From IMG/VR virus record IMGVR_UViG_3300045999_010033, positions 157,096 through 221,095 of that record: 64,000 nt of DNA; one strand, written 5' to 3'. Origin of the DNA: a virus. Below are positions 9,703-17,781 of the stretch, piece by piece. How positions within the stretch are numbered: the first letter of the stretch is position 1; each line of letters begins with the position of its first letter. Under the pieces are notes generated by a model. It did not search any database. It was not told where the DNA came from and saw only the letters and a list, made by a program, of their open reading frames with translations. The position numbers were made by a program, and so were the translations under genes.

Positions 9703-10890
9703 TCAACCTATATAAATTGTGAGTGGAATTTTTTTCAACATCTCTTGATGGTAATCGGCTTCGTTCTTTTTATATTCAAATTGCTTTGTACGTCCGAGTT
9801 CATCTAAATTTTCGCGTAGTTGAGTGATTAGTGTATCCTTTTCGGTTTGAGCTTCGGAACGAAGTGCCGCACCATCAAGTGATACTTCACCATCGGGTAT
9901 CGGAATTGTACTATATTTTTCACGAATAGCACCAAGTAATTCTTTAGCAAGGGCTAATGTGTATTTTCGTATCCATTGTTTTCCAACATCGTTTATGGAA
10001 TCATATGAAATAAAATCATATTTAATATCCGAATAGTCCGATACCTTATTATCTTTTATAGTTATCGCGTTTTTATCAAATTCATTACTTGAAAAATATT
10101 CAAAATAAATTCGTTTTGGGGTTCGAACCGTTGGGATTGGAAATACTTTTATTTTATCATTTACAATATTAAAAGTATATGCAGATTTACGAATTTGGTC
10201 GTTTAACTCAATGTGTTGAATTCTAAGTGCATCCTCAAATAGTGGCATCAATAGGAATTGTGCCGCAGGTGAATACTGTCCAAATCCAAATTCATCCAAT
10301 AAGTTTAGAGTACCTTGCGCACCAACTGAATATGGGTCAAAGAATCTTTGTATCGCAGGTGTTGATTCAAAAAATACTTTTGTAATTTCAAATTTAGATG
10401 CCGTGTTGAATAGAGTTGAAAACGATTGTGATGTGGCAGCATCCTTTGCCAATGAGGCGATATCGTATTCTTGCTTACCTACTTCCATATCAATATACGC
10501 CTTCTTAATATCCGTGTCACCACCAACATACGCAAGTGTTCCATATGCCTGCGACATTCTGAATATCGTAGGAACAAATGAGCCATCTACAAGTGTCTGA
10601 CTAAAGTTTTTGTTTTCTGATTTCGGATAACCACGGAGTATATTTAGATTATTTCTTATATTAAATTGATTAACTTGTGCCGAATATTCCGAAACGGCTT
10701 CTTCAAAGCAGGCATAAAATTGTGTATCTATCATTTCGATATCAACTGTTGGATATCCAAGACGAGTTGCACACCAAACTGCAGTTCTGGGTCCATCGGT
10801 TTGAAAATCCGCATCTGCATCATACAATGCGTATGGGGTTGAACCTGATATTGCCGAACCTGAACCGGGCCATTTTACGTTAAGAGACAT
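9703..10890 (-). CDS. Neck / head-completion protein, gp13-like
   Basis: A 395-residue protein. The N-terminal region has CATRLGYPTVDIEMIDTQF followed by an acidic helix, the signature of gp13-type neck proteins, which begin with a short helix pair of the form LGxPxxxIEvxDxQ. The C-terminal part has KQWIRKYTLALAKELLGAIR and a PDGEVSLDGAAL segment, also typical of this family. It lies immediately after the major capsid gene, separated by a terminator and a late promoter-like motif. It would sit on the portal after DNA packaging. Confidence 0.75.
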   Translation of the reverse strand: MSLNVKWPGSGSAISGSTPYALYDADADFQTDGPRTAVWCATRLGYPTVDIEMIDTQFYACFEEAVSEYSAQVNQFNIRNNLNILRGYPKSENKNFSQTLVDGSFVPTIFRMSQAYGTLAYVGGDTDIKKAYIDMEVGKQEYDIASLAKDAATSQSFSTLFNTASKFEITKVFFESTPAIQRFFDPYSVGAQGTLNLLDEFGFGQYSPAAQFLLMPLFEDALRIQHIELNDQIRKSAYTFNIVNDKIKVFPIPTVRTPKRIYFEYFSSNEFDKNAITIKDNKVSDYSDIKYDFISYDSINDVGKQWIRKYTLALAKELLGAIREKYSTIPIPDGEVSLDGAALRSEAQTEKDTLITQLRENLDELGRTKQFEYKKNEADYHQEMLKKIPLTIYIG

Positions 10891-10904
10891 AGTTAGTTAT
10901 TTAC

Positions 10905-10914
10905 TATAAATATA
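10905..10914 (-). promoter_or_regulatory. Late promoter-like motif upstream of gp13-like gene
   Basis: Exact TATATTTATA on the minus strand, 14 bases before the ATG at 10890. Confidence 0.65.
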
Positions 10915-10926
10915 AAAAATAAAAAA

Positions 10927-10945
10927 GGGGAGAATTAATCTCCCC
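10927..10945 (-). terminator. Rho-independent terminator after the major capsid gene
   Basis: A 7-bp stem (GGGGAGA/TCTCCCC) with a five-base loop, followed on the minus strand by six T's and a further T-rich run. It lies 30 bases beyond the capsid gene stop. Confidence 0.85.
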
Positions 10946-10974
10946 TAATTTATTTTTGGTTATCTAATCGGTGA

Positions 10975-12609
10975 TTAGAGAGTATGTAGACCCTCAACCA
11001 CAATCTTGCCATAGAATTCCGGACGGACTATCTTCTTAGCGTATCTCGTCATAACTCCACGACGTGGTGTGAAGTTAGTCGGGTCATACACAAGCGGAGT
11101 CATAATCAAAGGCACATATGGTGCGTAGACAGCTCCAGTTTCGAAGAAGTTAGAACCTTTGAAACCAAGAAGGATAACGTTCTCAGTCATGTATGGGTTT
11201 TTGTAAACATCATACCTGTTAGAGATTGAACCTACATTGGTTACACCAGCTGCAAATTGAAGAGCATCTTTACCAGGGTTAGCTGAGAAGCCATTCATTG
11301 ATTCGAGGATAGTACATACATCCGGGCTAGCCACGATGAAGTTTGCACCACCACGCATTGTCAACTGATGGATTTTGTTTGATACCTTTTGAAGTTTGAT
11401 ACCAAGTGTTTGATACCAAGTGTTCTTTTGGTAAGCGTTTGCAGATATAGTAGCAGAATCAGGTGCGAAAAGACCGGTTGTTGAATTGTAGTCGTATCCT
11501 ACTCTTGCAGACCAGTAATCAGTAGTCAATGCGTTAGCCTGAAGCATCTCAAGAATTTCCAAATCAATCTCAAGAGAGATGTATTCAGAAAGCATCTGAG
11601 TCAATTCAGCTTCTGCGTCGATACTGTGGTATGCGTTAAGGTCTTGCGCCAATTCAGGAGTCCAAACTGCTTTCAACTTACGAGTTTTAGCAACGATTGG
11701 TTCTGATTTGAGTTCAAGCTCAATTTCAGGAATACCAACATCAGCACCAGTTCTATCTTCAAAATCACCTCTTGAAGTAGCGGTTGGTTGTTTGTGATAA
11801 GATACTGTTGCAGTTGCACCATCGGAAAGGAATGCAGCAGTAGATCCAGTTACAAAGAATTCAACAAAGTTTCCGTTGATATTTGTGTATTGTGGATATA
11901 GTGTGACAGAGCCAGATGTAAGTACAAACGCTCTAACACCATTGAAATCCATTTCGGAAAGAATTGATGAAGATACTGCTACCTTCTTAATACCACCTGC
12001 TGCAACGGATGCTGAAAGTGCGTTTGAATAATCGGTATCTGCCCAAGATGCACTTGTTACAGTTACTCCTGCACCTATACTTCCTGTACCGATTGTTACA
12101 CTAACATCGTTGATGGAATATCCGAAACGACCAGGGCCATAAAGACCTTCTTCTGCTACTTGAGTAGAACCAAGTTTGTTACCTGCAGGTGAAAGAGAAT
12201 CTTTACCAACGGTACCACCTTTACCGAACATTGAAGAACCAGAGAATGCTGGCTTACCTGCTTGGTCGGTTGAATACTTGAAGTCCATGTAGAAGATAAG
12301 ACCTGAAGGTAAGTTCATCGGCTGTACAGAAACGAATTCTTTTGCAGCGATGCTACCAAAGATACGTCTTACAAGCGGAAGAGCTACACCTGCCCATTCT
12401 TCAGAACCAGCTGCGAAGCCAGTCTTTGTTGCTTCATCAAGAAGCTGCTTAGCTTGGTTTTCAAGCAATACTGCCATACCATGCTTTTGTGATTCAGAAC
12501 CTGCTCCTTCAAGAAGGCCTGTTTTTTCCCATTTGGATTTCAAACCCCTAGTTTGCTCAAGCATAATGCTTTGCGGGTTTGCACCATTCATTAATTTTTT
12601 TAAGTCCAT
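10975..12609 (-). CDS. Major capsid protein, gp23-like
   Basis: 544 residues from MDLKKLMNGANPQSIMLEQ. I use this ATG rather than the longer frame from 12678 because the longer one runs into the scaffold gene, and this start has a clean A-rich leader (repeated CAAAA). T4 gp23 features are clear: an LKSKWEKTGLLEG helix, an ENQ-containing segment, then LLDE59-A60, which corresponds to the gp23 maturation site, then LVRRIFGSIAAKEFVSVQPM, matching the conserved gp23 VQPM segment. The first 59 residues are therefore expected to be removed by the prohead protease. It forms the capsid shell. Confidence 0.93.
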   Translation of the reverse strand: MDLKKLMNGANPQSIMLEQTRGLKSKWEKTGLLEGAGSESQKHGMAVLLENQAKQLLDEATKTGFAAGSEEWAGVALPLVRRIFGSIAAKEFVSVQPMNLPSGLIFYMDFKYSTDQAGKPAFSGSSMFGKGGTVGKDSLSPAGNKLGSTQVAEEGLYGPGRFGYSINDVSVTIGTGSIGAGVTVTSASWADTDYSNALSASVAAGGIKKVAVSSSILSEMDFNGVRAFVLTSGSVTLYPQYTNINGNFVEFFVTGSTAAFLSDGATATVSYHKQPTATSRGDFEDRTGADVGIPEIELELKSEPIVAKTRKLKAVWTPELAQDLNAYHSIDAEAELTQMLSEYISLEIDLEILEMLQANALTTDYWSARVGYDYNSTTGLFAPDSATISANAYQKNTWYQTLGIKLQKVSNKIHQLTMRGGANFIVASPDVCTILESMNGFSANPGKDALQFAAGVTNVGSISNRYDVYKNPYMTENVILLGFKGSNFFETGAVYAPYVPLIMTPLVYDPTNFTPRRGVMTRYAKKIVRPEFYGKIVVEGLHTL

Positions 12610-12628
12610 TTTGTTTTGTTTTGTTTTA

Positions 12629-13777
12629 TTACTTAATAATACCAGCCAACTTCTTAAATCTATTTGCGAAGTCAGCATTTTCAGAAATTACTTGCTTTTG
12701 TTGAGCAGCGGTAGGTTTTGTTGATTTAACCGCTCTACTTGCAATACCTTCAGCGATAGCCTTTTTAGCAACTTTAGATACTGATGTGTACTTAAAGTTT
12801 TCTGCCAATGTAGAATATACTAATTTGACTTCTCTAACTGATTTTGTTCTATCCAAAGTTTCGATAACTTTAACCTTTTGCTCGTTGGTCATGTTATGTG
12901 CTCTGAACAATTTGTTTGCGAAAAGAAGTTTAGCGTTTAGAAGATTTACTTCATTGATAGTGCCCTGAAGTGATTTGATTGCCTTGTATGCTTGGTTAAG
13001 TTCGGATTTCAACTTTTTGTTTTCTTCCACTTTCTTTTCCATTTCATCATCATCTGCATCGGTCATATCAGCTTCCATTTCACGAAGAATTTCTTCTAAG
13101 TCAATGGTATCATCATCTTTTGCAGTATCATCTTCATCTTCTTCACTAACAACTACTTTTGGGTCTTCACCTTTATCGGTGCCGGCCTCTTCACCATCGG
13201 CTAGGGATTCCATAGCCATCTGGTCATCATCTTCATCTTCAGTTGATTCTTCTTCTGCGAGTGATGATTCCAATTCTCTAATGATTGATTCAAGATCCAT
13301 ATCATCTTCATCATCATACGCTTCTTCTTCATCTCCGGTGATTTCGTATTCCTCATCATTATCGGAATCAGTGTCATCGTCACCGAAATCCATATCATCG
13401 TCGCCGAAATCCATATCATCGGTATCATCTGTGTCTTCTTCTTCAGTAAGATCTTTTACTTTAGAATAGTCATCAAGTTCAGAACCGGGTTCGCCGGATT
13501 CGGTTTCAGTAGAACCACCTTCGAATTCGGTATCGGCATCATAACCCGAAGGTTCTTTCATGTCACCTGCACCGATTTCAGATGAATCTAATTCCTCGGT
13601 CTTCATTTCTTCTTCATCATCGCTCATTTCGGCTTCTGCTCTCAATTTTTGAGATAGAATTGATTGGAGGCGTGGAGTGAAGGCTTCTTCAAGAGCGAGT
13701 TTAGCATTTGCCAAAGCAGTTTCTTTAACGGCTTTAGCATCAGCAATTGCTTGCTTTAACAATTTTGAATTTGCCAT
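12629..13777 (-). CDS. Prohead scaffold (core) protein, gp22-like
   Basis: A 382-residue, strongly acidic protein. Residues ~50-230 are long runs of Asp/Glu/Ser, followed by a helical region (KKVEENKKLKSELNQAYKA) and a C-terminal RFKKLAGIIK. An acidic helical scaffold directly upstream of the capsid gene is the T4 gp22 arrangement. T4 gp22 is shorter (268 residues); the excess is the acidic repeat region. It should fill the prohead and be degraded by the protease before packaging. Confidence 0.85.
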   Translation of the reverse strand: MANSKLLKQAIADAKAVKETALANAKLALEEAFTPRLQSILSQKLRAEAEMSDDEEEMKTEELDSSEIGAGDMKEPSGYDADTEFEGGSTETESGEPGSELDDYSKVKDLTEEEDTDDTDDMDFGDDDMDFGDDDTDSDNDEEYEITGDEEEAYDDEDDMDLESIIRELESSLAEEESTEDEDDDQMAMESLADGEEAGTDKGEDPKVVVSEEDEDDTAKDDDTIDLEEILREMEADMTDADDDEMEKKVEENKKLKSELNQAYKAIKSLQGTINEVNLLNAKLLFANKLFRAHNMTNEQKVKVIETLDRTKSVREVKLVYSTLAENFKYTSVSKVAKKAIAEGIASRAVKSTKPTAAQQKQVISENADFANRFKKLAGIIK

Positions 13778-13901
13778 AATTTTTTACTTTTTTGATTTGT
13801 GAAGTTATTGTAGGGGAACTTCAATAGAATTTAGTTAGTTGTTCGGTCACCACTTATAGGGAAGGGTATTCATTAACTAACGAAGTTTAATCACATAATA
13901 A
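13778..13901 (-). promoter_or_regulatory. Long structured 5' leader of scaffold-capsid operon
   Basis: This region, together with the hairpin at 13902-13935, forms the only gap of any size in the window. It contains a 6-bp stem GAAGTT/AACTTC (13801-13806 with 13817-13822) and a 7-bp long-range stem GTTAGTT/AACTAAC (13834-13840 with 13875-13881). No open frame is convincing. It would be a ~140-base leader for the most highly expressed genes, and may control their translation. Confidence 0.5.
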
Positions 13902-13935
13902 AAAATGTGATATTTGAGTATAAATATCACATTTT
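13902..13935 (-). terminator. 12-bp hairpin, terminator overlapping a promoter-like motif
   Basis: A perfect 12-bp inverted repeat AAAATGTGATAT/ATATCACATTTT with a 10-base loop, just downstream of the 13956-14390 gene. The arms end in A/T runs on both strands. The loop and one arm contain the late promoter-like motif listed separately. Confidence 0.65.
13919..13928 (-). promoter_or_regulatory. Late promoter-like motif for scaffold-capsid operon
   Basis: Reads GATATTTATA on the minus strand. It lies inside the hairpin, about 140 bases upstream of the scaffold ATG. Confidence 0.5.
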
Positions 13936-13955
13936 ATAAAAAACATAAAATTAAT

Positions 13956-14390
13956 TTACCAATTTATATTATCTACTTTATTTTTTATAGTTGTTGCAAC
14001 TCCACGTTCTTTTGCTTCTTCGTTCATTGCCTTTGTTAACACCTTTCTTAACTCACGTATAAGTTCATCGTAATTTATATCAGTATTATTTTCGTAAGAT
14101 GTAAGTTGTGCCTTTGTTTCTGGTAGTTCCATTATATAATCTATAAGGTGTGTTCCTGCACCATTTTTTTCAACATATTTATCAATTTTTTTTAAAAAAC
14201 TATTTGTGTTACTAAAGTTTTTTAATATTTTTTTAAGTGCCCTTTGAACTTCAACACTTCTTCCGTTATAATATGCATCTATATTATCTGCAAGTTTACT
14301 AAACAAACCGGTTACCCAAGCTAGTATCAGTATTCCACCTAAAATAGCCACCAATGAAAATTCGTTCAATTGTTTTTTATTTGTTTTCAT
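13956..14390 (-). CDS. Small membrane protein of the head operon
   Basis: 144 residues from MKTNKKQLNEF. An ATG eight codons upstream exists, but this start comes right after the stop of the ferritin gene. The N-terminus has a basic stretch ending LNE, which matches the leader pattern seen in other head-operon proteins, followed by one transmembrane segment (FSLVAILGGILILAWVTGLF) and a helical, charged remainder. It could be a packaged or prohead-membrane protein; I do not recognise the family. Confidence 0.6.
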   Translation of the reverse strand: MKTNKKQLNEFSLVAILGGILILAWVTGLFSKLADNIDAYYNGRSVEVQRALKKILKNFSNTNSFLKKIDKYVEKNGAGTHLIDYIMELPETKAQLTSYENNTDINYDELIRELRKVLTKAMNEEAKERGVATTIKNKVDNINW

Positions 14391-14391
14391 T

Positions 14392-14922
14392 TTATTTGAA
14401 ATATATTTCTTCAAAGTGAAGTATATCCAATAGGTTTGTTGGGTCTATTAATTGTGCCGCATTTAGAAGGTCTGAAAATTCTGTTATTGATTCGAATTGT
14501 CCTTTTCTAAATTCTTCTAGAAAATCAAACGTTGTAATATCTTTTTGCATAATCTCAACTGAATCCGCATTGTATTTTGTGAATAGGTCGTATTCCAATG
14601 CGTAAGATTTATTTACTATATCAATCAATCCTGTGAAATTAATGTTTGGTTTTACGGCCGGCATAGTTGGATTTATATTCCAATCTACAAGGTATTGTTG
14701 AAGTTTTTCGGCATGTCCCAATTCATTGGCTGCTTCTTTTTCAAAGAATGCTGCAGCATTGTTATATCCAACACCTTTGCACCAATTCGATGCAATACGA
14801 TAAAAGAAGTGTGCAGTATATTCATCTACCAATCTATCGTTGATAATCTTTACCGATGCTGGGTTAAGCTCTTTTGGATTTAGAGCCTTTGCCATTGTCA
14901 ATGCTTTGATATTTGTTGCCAT
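14392..14922 (-). CDS. Ferritin-like iron-binding protein
   Basis: 176 residues from MATNIKALTMAKAL. A longer frame from 14973 exists, but its extra residues overlap the preceding frame and the ATG at 14922 lies four bases after that frame's stop. Ferritin features are visible: a first helix with NDRLVDEYTAHFF (Glu34), a second helix with EKEAANELGHAEK (Glu67 and His70 of the ExxH pair), and a third with SYALEYDLF (Glu110). The length and spacing fit a four-helix-bundle ferritin or bacterioferritin. It would oxidise and store iron. It lies inside the head-gene operon between a leader-bearing protein and the scaffold, an unusual place for a ferritin. Confidence 0.8.
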   Translation of the reverse strand: MATNIKALTMAKALNPKELNPASVKIINDRLVDEYTAHFFYRIASNWCKGVGYNNAAAFFEKEAANELGHAEKLQQYLVDWNINPTMPAVKPNINFTGLIDIVNKSYALEYDLFTKYNADSVEIMQKDITTFDFLEEFRKGQFESITEFSDLLNAAQLIDPTNLLDILHFEEIYFK

Positions 14923-14926
14923 AAAC

Positions 14927-15178
14927 TTAATGTAATTTTTGTTTTTCTCCTTTAATATAAGAAATAAATGCATTCATTGATGATGAATCTCTAAATACTA
15001 TTTGTTTCTTATCTTTATCGTAACTTTTTATATCTCTTTGAATTTGTGCCAACGCAGGATTTTGATACATTGTAGATAGTGTTTTCCATACTCTTTCCCA
15101 TACTTGCGGGTTTTGAATTGTTAGTGTACTATCGGTTGCCCCATCATTTGCGTTATAATCAAATTCTTCTTTTATTTT
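14927..15178 (-). CDS. Out-of-frame continuation of the 15172-15588 gene (-1 frame)
   Basis: An 83-codon frame, KIKEEFDYNANDGATDST through NPQVWERVWKTLSTMYQNPA to GEKQKLH, that looks coding throughout but has no ATG, GTG or TTG near its beginning. It opens at the ten-A run that ends the upstream gene and stops four bases before the ferritin ATG. A -1 slip on the A-run would fuse it to that gene (about 220 residues in total). The only internal ATG gives a 47-residue protein from 15070, which would leave clear coding sequence untranslated. Either programmed frameshifting or a homopolymer length error explains it. Confidence 0.6.
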   Translation of the reverse strand, partial: KIKEEFDYNANDGATDSTLTIQNPQVWERVWKTLSTMYQNPALAQIQRDIKSYDKDKKQIVFRDSSSMNAFISYIKGEKQKLH

Positions 15179-15588
15179 TTTTTTAGTCCAAGCCTTTCTT
15201 GCATTTGCTCATGTGAAATATCGGCGATTTCAAAATATCTTCCGAGAACGTGTCCCATATCTTCATATAGGGCTTCAAGTCTTTGTTCTTGCTGATGTGC
15301 TATACTTGATTCTTTTTCAAACTTTTCTTGTAAGGATTTTAATTCTTTCATATTACGTTTGATAGTAACACGGTCAAACCAATCTCCACCCTCTCTCAAT
15401 GTGTATTCTTGTGCAGCATCTGCAATAGCACCAAGTGTTTCGGCAATTTGACGAATATCAGATTTACGATTAATACTTTCTCTATGTGTGCCGAATGTAG
15501 ATATTATTTCCAAAAAGTGTTTTTTAACTTCGGAAGGTAATTGTTGAAACTCTTCGGATTCTTTCAGTAAATCTTTTAATCGTATCAT
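15172..15588 (-). CDS. Head-operon protein with capsid-targeting leader, frameshift candidate
   Basis: 138 residues in the primary frame. It starts MIRLKDLLKE, the shared leader ending L-K-E, followed by a charged helical protein that ends GLKKK at a run of ten A's. The leader suggests targeting to the prohead and cleavage after Glu10. The stop falls immediately after the A-run, and a coding -1 frame continues (see the adjoining entry). The body is alpha-helical and charged; its function is unknown. Confidence 0.7.
   Translation of the reverse strand: MIRLKDLLKESEEFQQLPSEVKKHFLEIISTFGTHRESINRKSDIRQIAETLGAIADAAQEYTLREGGDWFDRVTIKRNMKELKSLQEKFEKESSIAHQQEQRLEALYEDMGHVLGRYFEIADISHEQMQERLGLKKK
15175..15184 (-). 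promoter_or_regulatory. Ten-A slippery run, possible -1 frameshift site
   Basis: The codons CTA AAA AAA AAA TAA contain an A-AAA-AAA slippery heptamer. A -1 shift here keeps the downstream frame open for 82 codons. Eleven A's instead of ten would make one continuous gene. Confidence 0.5.
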
Positions 15589-15609
15589 TGTTTATATTTA
15601 ATATATTAA

Positions 15610-16164
15610 TTAAAACTCATCATTACCGTACGCCTTAATAAGTTGCATCAATCCATCGTAAGTTTTAGAAGAACCCTCTGGCTTATATTCACCATATCTA
15701 CTATTAAACTTTACTTTGACGGAATCTTTATCAGGATGACTTAACCAAACATTTTGTGTTGTATTTGATGTTTTTACAACAACTCCATTTTTATATTTTT
15801 TTGTATCAAACGCTTTCCACTCTCGGCCGGCTGGCTTTGGCTGTGATTTTGGTCTTTCAAATTTTTGGTATGGCTTATCACCCTTTCCGTACTCGCCGGC
15901 TGCAAATTTATTAACAAGATTATTTAAACCGGTTACATCACCACGATATCCATCTGCGTTTGCAGGAGTTCTCCATCTATCAGTTGCTGCTCCATCTTTT
16001 TTGAACTGCATAGTTCCATATTTTGGATGGCTTAAAGTTACATACTTATCGGCGGTTCTTACTGATACCCCATTTTTGAAATTTAATACACTTTCATTAA
16101 TGGTGGAGATTTTTTTAATCTCCTCACGAATTATTTGTCTTAATTGTGATACTGTGATTTTCAT
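15610..16164 (-). CDS. Leader-bearing head protein with two repeated beta domains
   Basis: 184 residues. The N-terminus MKITVSQLRQIIREEIKKI is the basic amphipathic leader common among phage head cargo; an STINE-S site follows at residue ~24. After it come two similar domains: NGVSVRTADKYVTLSHPKYG and NGVVVKTSNTTQNVWLSHPD share the pattern NGVxVxT...LSHP. A Pro/Lys-rich linker joins them. The leader predicts prohead packaging. No enzyme motif is seen. Confidence 0.65.
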   Translation of the reverse strand: MKITVSQLRQIIREEIKKISTINESVLNFKNGVSVRTADKYVTLSHPKYGTMQFKKDGAATDRWRTPANADGYRGDVTGLNNLVNKFAAGEYGKGDKPYQKFERPKSQPKPAGREWKAFDTKKYKNGVVVKTSNTTQNVWLSHPDKDSVKVKFNSRYGEYKPEGSSKTYDGLMQLIKAYGNDEF

Positions 16165-16190
16165 TGTTTTTTTTTTTGATTAATAAAAAT

Positions 16191-16658
16191 TTATTTTTTA
16201 TGAGATTGGTATCCTTTATTTTTCATCCAATTAGTTAATGCGTATGGATTATCAATGCCCGGCTTATCTTTCATTGCTTTAACGGTTCCTTCCCATCCTT
16301 CGGGTGCCTTTTCGGAAATATTTTCTCCTCTAAATCCACTCATTCCATCTCCTTTCGTATTTCCTTGAAACCCAGCACCTACATCATTTTTTTTTTGACC
16401 GCCGAATGCATCTGCTTGCTTAATCTTTTGGATAGCCCTCATTACTTCTTGCTTATCCATATTAAGGCCATCAATTATTTTTGCAATTACAAGTACTTCT
16501 TTTTTACGAGGAAGATTGTAAGTTTTTAATTGAGATGTAAGTTTTTCTAAAAATCGGTTTACAGCCGTTGGAAGATTAACATCCAAATCATCAAGTGCTT
16601 CTTTTTGAATTGGTTTTTTATTTTCTTTTATAAGGCCTTTTAGTTTTATTGGTTTCAT
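16191..16658 (-). CDS. Leader-bearing head protein with NWMKNKG C-terminal module
   Basis: 155 residues. The N-terminus MKPIKLKGLIKE ends I-K-E, fitting the leader pattern. The C-terminus has PEGWEGTVKAMKDKPGI and then NPYALTNWMKNKGYQSH, a module found at the C-termini of many T4-like marine phage proteins. A weaker relative of the NWM-NKG ending is on the 60672-61754 protein. The middle is a helical bundle. The function of the module is not known to me. Confidence 0.65.
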   Translation of the reverse strand: MKPIKLKGLIKENKKPIQKEALDDLDVNLPTAVNRFLEKLTSQLKTYNLPRKKEVLVIAKIIDGLNMDKQEVMRAIQKIKQADAFGGQKKNDVGAGFQGNTKGDGMSGFRGENISEKAPEGWEGTVKAMKDKPGIDNPYALTNWMKNKGYQSHKK

Positions 16659-16678
16659 ATTTTTTGATTATTATTTTA

Positions 16679-16951
16679 TTAGTTAACAACTATATCCCAA
16701 TACTTAGAAGTTTCTTTTTTTGGCATTGATGTGTTTGTATATTTTGGACTAAGACTGTATATACGACGTCCTCCATTAATAGTACGAGAATATGTATAGT
16801 ATTTCGGATTTGGTAGATCATTTGTTCCATCAACTTCAAGTGGTAGCATGCCTCGTTTACGTCTTTGCCTATGTAGCGGATTATGCTTTTCGGCTTCATT
16901 CAGTTTTTGTATTCTATTAGGAATGAGTTTCATTAATTGCATGCTAATCAT
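16679..16951 (-). CDS. Small basic head-operon protein with LNE leader
   Basis: 90 residues with starts possible at residues 1, 4 or 7 (MISMQLMKLIPNRIQKLNE). The N-terminal stretch ends L-N-E-A, the cleavage pattern, and the remainder is basic and Tyr-rich (RRKRGMLPLEVDG, NPKYYTYSRTINGGRR). A late promoter-like motif lies 20 bases upstream. Probably a packaged DNA-associated protein; inferred from charge and leader only. Confidence 0.6.
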   Translation of the reverse strand: MISMQLMKLIPNRIQKLNEAEKHNPLHRQRRKRGMLPLEVDGTNDLPNPKYYTYSRTINGGRRIYSLSPKYTNTSMPKKETSKYWDIVVN

Positions 16952-16970
16952 TTTATTTTTCTTTATATAG

Positions 16971-16980
16971 TATAAATATA
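16971..16980 (-). promoter_or_regulatory. Late promoter-like motif downstream of protease gene
   Basis: Exact TATATTTATA on the minus strand, 20 bases before the 16951 start. Confidence 0.65.
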
Positions 16981-16982
16981 CG

Positions 16983-17573
16983 TTAGTTCAATTCAACAAT
17001 TATTTCACGCATTAGGTCTTGTGCTTTACACCACTTACCACATTCGTCTGCAATTTTCTGCCATTGCTTACTCTCATTCATTGGTGCCATAAATGCTCCA
17101 TGCGTAGACGGGTTCGATACGAAGTCCCAGCCAACCAATTCGAAGTCGTCTTGCACCATTACCGTGCCATCCCTTTGCTCATTAACTGAACCAAGTCCAC
17201 GTGAACTAATACCAAGACGTATATTATTTTTAAGCAATTCTTTTAAGATATTGCCCGATGGTGTTGAAAGAATTTCTACCACTCCACAAACATCATCCCC
17301 TTCCCACCATATTTCACGAATATTGTGTGATACATTTTTAAGCTCGATTACTGGAGAATCCGGATGGTCTAATTCACCAAGTGCACGTCTTTCCTTAATC
17401 AATTGCTTATATTTTTCACACTCACGCTCTAATATCTCTTTTGGATAACGGCGATTGTTTTGATTGGGTGCACCTGCTCTTTGCAAAACGCCTTTAACAA
17501 GAAAAGTACCATTAGATTCTTCTTTGAGTTTTGCTTCGAATAGGTGGGTTTCTATTAATAGTTTTTTATTCAT
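16983..17573 (-). CDS. Prohead core protease, gp21-like
   Basis: 196 residues. The U9/S77-type protease features are clear: RRYPKEILERE, a GELDHPDSP block with the catalytic His, an SSRGLGS block with the catalytic Ser, and a FELVGWDFVSNPSTHGAF block near the end. It matures the capsid by cutting scaffold, capsid protein and internal proteins after Glu in an (L/I)-x-E context. It lies among the genes carrying that leader. Its own N-terminus has HLFE-A, a possible self-cleavage site. Confidence 0.93.
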   Translation of the reverse strand: MNKKLLIETHLFEAKLKEESNGTFLVKGVLQRAGAPNQNNRRYPKEILERECEKYKQLIKERRALGELDHPDSPVIELKNVSHNIREIWWEGDDVCGVVEILSTPSGNILKELLKNNIRLGISSRGLGSVNEQRDGTVMVQDDFELVGWDFVSNPSTHGAFMAPMNESKQWQKIADECGKWCKAQDLMREIIVELN

Positions 17574-17574
17574 T

Positions 17575-17769
17575 TTACATTCTTAATCTACCTTCAGACT
17601 TTGCTTGATATGCTTTGTCTACGGCATTAAAAAATTTCTTTTTTTCTTCGTCACTCATTGAGTTAATATCTTTCCCAGTTTTATCAAGCATAGTTTTGAA
17701 CAATTCTTGATAATCCTGCTCTTCTTTAATTACTTCTCTAACGAGTTCTTTTAGTTGTTGTAAGTTCAT
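17575..17769 (-). CDS. Small head core protein with leader
   Basis: 64 residues: MNLQQLKELVREVIKEEQDY and then a short acidic-basic helical body with MSDEEKKKFFNAVDKAYQAK. This small protein directly upstream of the prohead protease is a standing member of T4-like head operons, in the position of T4 gp67/gp68. The leader ends V-I-K-E. It probably is a prohead core component. Confidence 0.65.
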   Translation of the reverse strand: MNLQQLKELVREVIKEEQDYQELFKTMLDKTGKDINSMSDEEKKKFFNAVDKAYQAKSEGRLRM

Positions 17770-17781
17770 TTTATTGTGGTT

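Noticed and set aside
12610-12678. Longer major capsid frame from 12678
   Set aside because: The additional residues overlap the scaffold gene's end and would disrupt the gp23-like N-terminus; the ATG at 12609 has a clean A-rich leader.
12975-13469. Plus-strand Ser-rich open frame of 164 codons
   Set aside because: Antisense of the acidic scaffold gene; Ser-rich strings come from complementing GAT/GAA codons.
14923-14973. Longer ferritin start beginning MHLFLILKE
   Set aside because: Though the LKE resembles a packaging leader, this stretch lies in another frame over the end of the frameshift-candidate coding sequence, and the ATG at 14922 follows that stop directly.
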